Source: Carallia brachiata
Lineage: Eukaryota; Streptophyta; Magnoliopsida; Malpighiales; Rhizophoraceae
Reading direction: 5' to 3'
DNA: 64,000 bases
Assembly: GCA_021464245.1 (NCBI GenBank)
Contig: JADCRB010000030.1
Span: 399,376-463,375 of the forward strand
Shown: positions 59,131 to 64,000 of the stretch, piece after piece
How positions within the stretch are numbered: the first letter of the stretch is position 1
Layout of the letters: each line of letters opens with the position of its first letter
Translations under genes and position numbers: made by a program
The notes under the pieces: model-generated
The model's input: the letters and a program-made list of their open reading frames with translations, nothing else
Databases searched by the model: none
Told to the model about the DNA's origin: nothing

Positions 59131-61207
59131 TTTTGAAATTCAAATGGAGGACTTCATCTCTTTATATATCGAAATTAAACAATTATTATGTATGTTATAT
59201 TTGCTAATTCTTCTTTGAATTTTCGATTTCGGTTTCATACTGTCAATCAAATTCAAATGGATGATTATGATTAATTGCATTATACGACTACTCGTTGAGG
59301 AAATAATTTTTTAAAAAATGCGAATATTTAGAAGTGGTTTCGTAAAATCATTCTGCAGTAAAGTGTTGAGTGAAAACTAGTTTTAATTTAATAATTATTG
59401 TCTAATAATACCAGTGAACTTGTTATAGATAAGTTGGAGGAGCATTTTTCCCAATTAAAAAATTTTAAAAAAATCCATTTCTTTGTTCTACTTCAAATAC
59501 AAAACTTAATTTCCTTTAACAATTAACAGCCATCTTTGCCACCTCCCAGAAAAAAAAAAGAAAAAAAAAAGTGAATTAGCCTTTGTTAACCAAAATACTC
59601 GCATATGAATTCCCAAGTTTTTTACGTTTTCAATTTCTCTGTAACATATTTGCAGGAAAAAGACAAGGTCACTCAATATTTTTTATTTTTTTTAAAATGA
59701 CAGTGGCTGAATACAAGAATTTGACGATGTTCACACAACAAAAACTAAACAATTTGAATAATTTTCCACGCATATCCAGTTAAAGAATACTTGGCAAAAA
59801 ATTATCTGGCTGATGTCTTTGCTTGTTGTTTAGTGCATAATATAAGCAATAGATGGGGAAGGAAATAAAATACATCAAAAATTTATGTCAGTATGTCGCC
59901 ATTTGGATTGGAAGTAGTGATTAAGTCCTAATTAAGTCATTGGTGCTGGATAACTTGCTTTACAATTTAGACAGTTAAGAATTTTAATATGAATTTTTTC
60001 GTTTCCCTCTGGAAAACAAATAAACTAAACCGGGATGGGGATTAGAATTAAATGTTGTTACGAAAACCAGAATCAAGCTGACATAAAATTAGTACAAATT
60101 TAATTTGTTAAAGGGCAGTTTGTCTTGCACCATCTACTTCGTATTCACAATTGGATTTATAATTAGACAAACTCCTAATGGTGAACTTGCAATCAGACTG
60201 GCTGCTTAGCGGGCTTTGTGTTAAAGGAAATTTCAGAATTATCCTCGTTAGGTCCAAGAGACAGGCCCAATATGGTTCTAAAAGAATACCTTGGAAATAT
60301 TTTCTATGTATTTTTTTTTGCATATAAATGCCACTCTTAGATACAGTCTTTAAGTACATATTTATTACTCATTATTACATTATTTATTGTCTTGGTTTTA
60401 AAACTGACTTAAGCATTAGAATACTAACGCTTGGTATCTACATGTTACTCTCTAATCTCCTTGTCTTACCAGGAATAAGACCTGGATCCACCTAGCTGGG
60501 CCTAGACAGGCCCATCAACCCAAAACTCGAGATAGGTTGACCATACTATCAGATTTTTTAAATCAACTCAAGTCTCCACCCTAAAACTTAAGTGATCAGA
60601 ATTAATTAAGTTAGTAAAGATTTAACTATGTAAACACACAACAAAAAGTGCAGAAAAACATACAATCTACCTAACTAATATATATAATTTTTTTTAATTT
60701 AATAGTGCGTTGTTCTCATTACTAGCAAAATTTTCCAAATTAATAATAATCAAAATACGAAAATAACGGTGAGAATGAGATTAGTCGAGAAAATCTAGGA
60801 AGTAGGAAAGAATAGGCCAACTCCAACGAGAACAAGAAAGTCGAGATTCAAGAACAATGGCCGCTAACGTTAACGAAAAAACAAAGTAAAAAGGCTAGTC
60901 CCTTTTATAATGAAGCGGTATTCTCCACGAGGAGGTCCAGTCTAGTCCCTTTATCAAAAACAAAACATATTTTCCTCGCTCAGCTCCAAGCCAAAACCTC
61001 TGCTTCTGTTTAACAGCTACTTTACTCTCTCTCTCTCTCTCTCTCAAGGCTTTTGTTTTGTGGCTGATTCTACAAGGTTAATGGGCAAATTCTGAAAGGG
61101 ACTTAAAAATATTGTTTTAGATAGTATATAATCTTTGTTTTCTCTTTTTTGGGTCACTCTTCTTTGTTTCTCTTTCCCTTTTTCTACCTTACGAAAGAGT
61201 ATAATCA
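59131..61207. other. Spacer and promoter of the sulfotransferase gene
   Basis: No gene is seen in 59131-60900. A (CT)n run at 61025-61045, of the kind common in plant core promoters and leaders, lies about 165 bp before the start codon at 61208. Confidence 0.45.
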
Positions 61208-63351
61208 ATGGCTGAATATATCTATTTAGTTAACAACAAGGTGTCCACCGCTTTCTTCTTCCTTCTGTTTTTCCCTATGTTTTTTTTTTTAAGTTTTTTT
61301 TTCCGACAGGAGTAAAATGAGTATATTTCAGTTGAATGTCGTTTGTCTAAAAGGTGCTTTTGTTGTTATTCTCTGGATAGAAATAATTAAGTTTTAACTG
61401 TTTTCTTGAAGTATAATAACGCTGTGTTTGTTTTATGTTGTTGCTAACTTAATCTTTTGTGAAAAAGCTACTATCTTGTTATTGTTGTTTTGGTTTTTGT
61501 AACATATCGACTGGTGGAAGATTAGTCTGAAATGAGATTGCTTTACCTCTTTGCATGTTCTGATCTGGGCTTAATTTGGGATTCATCCCTATCAATGTTT
61601 GCAAATTCAGAGCTATATTTTAGTTTAATAGGCTTCGTCTCCCACTGCATCTCTTCCTATTTTAAATCCTCTACCACCCTCAGAGAAAACCCGGAAAAGA
61701 GTTTATTTGATTTCTATAATTTGGGTAATTATCAGTTGCTGTTGTGCGAGTATTGTTGTTTTTCCAGCGTACATTTGGGTGCTTCAATACATTGGACTTA
61801 TAAGTTGGTCAGATTAGAATGAAAGTTTTGGTTTTCAGTTATATCTGTTTGTTCCTTTAGTAACATGGTTCATTTTGTGTTGCAGGATGCAATAATCATA
61901 AAGCCACCAAAGAAATCATTAATTTTGTTAAGGATGATAGTTTTAATGTTTTCGATGGTCTGTGGGGTTTATACCTGCACTATTTGTCTAATGCAGATGA
62001 GCAGGCCAAGAAATATCCAAGTTCAAGCCATTCAAGTCATTGGCACACCGTCATTTGGTTGTGACACAATGCACTTGCGAATTCCTAGCATACATTACCC
62101 AAATCCCAAAACTTTTAGCAAGTAGTCAAGTGTTCCTGCTCTTGGCTTTAATATGCATTTTCCTGCAATGCGCTATGGTTTTTTTGATATGTTTTCAGCA
62201 GAGCTGAATGCATACAGAGTCCTGTACGATACTTTGCAATATTGTCAATGCAAAGATCTAGGAGCAGATGGTTTGAGACCTTGTTAAATAGCCAGGTTAA
62301 CGTAAGTTCAAATGGGGAGATTTTTTCAGTTTTGGATAGGAGGAAAAACATTTCGGCTATCGCTCCGGTTCTGGATAATGTCTATAATTTGGACTGGTTC
62401 ACCAGTGCTTCCAAGAATGAATGTTCTGCAGCCATTGGCTTCAAGTGGGTGCTCAATCAAGTAACTAAGTTTTGCTGTTTAATAATAAATTTGCTATATG
62501 TAACTGCTAAAAGATCACTTTGGTGGTTAACATCACTGGCAATGGAAGTGAAGCAGCGAAGTCTGCAACTTGAGTTCAAAGAGCCTTGGTTGGTTTCTGT
62601 CCTAATCCAACACATTTGCATAATATTAGTTTTAACTGAGATTGACTCATCAAAGCTTTTTGCTGAGCATTAATATTGTCTTGGATGTAATGTGAGAGTC
62701 AATGCTTTGGTCTTACAAACTCTTATGGGACAAAGTTAGTCCTTCTCAATAGTATGGCATATTGTAGGTTTGTTTTCTCCAATGTAAACGTTCTTTTTGA
62801 TGAAATCTAATGACCACTGAAAGCACATATTTTGGAAAACTCCATACAGAAATGAAGTCAATTAAGGTAGTTTGCTCAATCATTTTTATTGTTTCGTAGA
62901 GTTCAACTTGGTGTTGATCTATAATCCACTACAAATAGGAAATGATCCCTATACCTTCTTAAGAAATGGAAAATAACAAAAGATTGCCTACTAAAAAAGT
63001 CAGAGCAACCTTGTCTAAGATGCTAATAGAACACTTTAGGTTGGTTGTTTTAGGGTTGGAAAAGAGGTCCTGCCTTATTTATAATGTTTGGAAAAAATAT
63101 CCTTCCTATTTCTTTCCTAAGGGAAAAAGATTGTGCGTTAATGTAGCCTATCATAGTTTGTGTAGGGAGTAATGGAGCACCACAAAAGTATTGTAGAGTA
63201 CTTCAACAGAAAGGGTGTATCTGTAATATTCCTTTTCAGAAGAAATCTTTTACATCGGAGGGTTTCCCTTCTTGCGAATTCCTATGATCAGTATGCTAAG
63301 CTATTAAATGGAACCCACAAGTCTCACGTTCATTTAGCAGAAGAGGTATTG

Positions 63352-63386
<35 letters not shown>

Positions 63387-64000
63387 CATGTTGTGAACTT
63401 GTATCTTAATTTCTTGTATGCGAAAACGCTGTCAAAGTACAAACCTACAATTAATTCCACATTATTAATAACTGACCTAAACACGGTGGAGACTATTGCT
63501 GCAAGAGCTTTAGAATACTTCAGTAGCACTCGCCACATAATTTTGTACTATGAAGATCTCATAAAAGATCACACGGTAAGTTATTATGGCAACTTCAATT
63601 TATCTTGATGATCCCAAGTGATAAGCACATATCCTATGGACACACACACAACCATTCGACTCTCAATTACTTTCCTGTAGATGAGCATTACCTCTATCTT
63701 TGGCGTAATGCATATCTTCTCTAACAAGTTTTGGTATTCGATTCCCTCATCTCTCAAAACCATTGAAAGGTTTTGTATATATCTTAACTCGAAGACGTAA
63801 AACTATCCCAGTATTTACCCCTGATGATAAATTCCGCTCTTTTTTCTAGAATCATTCACTGGACAATGTATCGCTGTGAATGATAGTGGTGTAATTGTTG
63901 ATAGCAGAATTCTAATCACTTTACTTTATCTTTGGTTTTCACATTGTTCACCGTGCTTTGCTGCAGAAGCTCAAGGAAGTTCAAGAATTTTTTAGGCTTC
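61208..64000 (+). CDS. NodH-like (P-loop) sulfotransferase family protein, 3' end off the window
   Basis: Exons are 61208-61240 (MAEYIYLVNNK), 61886-62121, 62199-62460, 63166-63345, then 63423- or 63438-63575, and 63967 to beyond the window. The joined frame has no stop. An N-terminal stretch IIIKPPKKS is followed by one membrane span (LRMIVLMFSMVCGVYTCTIC), as in a type II Golgi enzyme. The catalytic region has SMQRSRSRWFETLLN, the position of the PAPS-binding loop, and later IFLFRRNLLHRRVS, KYKPTIN and HIILYYEDLIKDH. I recall this loop as QRSGSGWFETLLN in plant relatives, so two loop glycines appear to be arginine here. Exon 5 lacks an AG at the expected acceptor (ATGCG before AAAACG); the next AG, at 63436-63437, keeps the frame and drops five residues. 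The substrate is unknown. Confidence 0.82.
63355..63382. repeat. (TA)n microsatellite in sulfotransferase intron 4
   Basis: About fourteen TA units begin 10 bp after the exon 4 end. Length variation is likely. Confidence 0.95.

Overview
This is AT-rich nuclear DNA from a flowering plant. The evidence is the GT-AG intron structure and the gene families present: patatin-like lipases, an E-class PPR protein, CEP peptide-hormone precursors and a plant NodH-like sulfotransferase. There is also a high density of small plant transposons. It looks like a eudicot, probably a woody rosid, but the sequence alone does not fix the genus.

Layout: (1) 1-9.6 kb is an old tandem duplication. Copy A (1-4449) stops inside exon 1 of a patatin gene and leaves a one-exon stub; copy B (about 4530-9608) runs on into a complete seven-exon patatin gene (9505-11591, +). 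(2) 12.1-14.0 kb holds an intronless PPR gene with one extra base. (3) 15.2-20.5 kb holds a twelve-exon LisH/CTLH/CRA (RanBPM-like) gene with good splice sites but five single-base losses. (4) 21.2-21.9 kb is a non-autonomous hAT element with a perfect 8-bp target duplication. (5) 22.5-25.4 kb is a second complete patatin gene on the minus strand with the same exon plan as the first. (6) About 26.6-33.5 kb and 55.1-59.1 kb are the two copies of a second, dispersed duplication. They differ by several MITE and SINE insertions, so each copy shows the empty site of the other. (7) 39-50 kb carries a cluster of three CEP (C-TERMINALLY ENCODED PEPTIDE) loci: one intact precursor with four hormone repeats, one with ACG where ATG is expected, and one frameshifted inside the hormone itself. 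(8) 50.5-55.1 kb is a decayed minus-strand Ty1/copia element that lacks its 5' LTR. (9) 61.2 kb to the window end is a membrane-anchored sulfotransferase-like gene that runs off the edge.

The genes do not form a pathway. The most distinctive content is the decaying CEP cluster and the two duplications that record transposon insertions. Several genes are broken only by single-base indels, often in short homopolymers, while every splice site is intact. Either they are recent pseudogenes or the assembly carries uncorrected indel errors; reads or RNA would decide. Exon boundaries, reading frames and target-site duplications were worked out by hand. Family names rest on recognised motifs, not on database searches.
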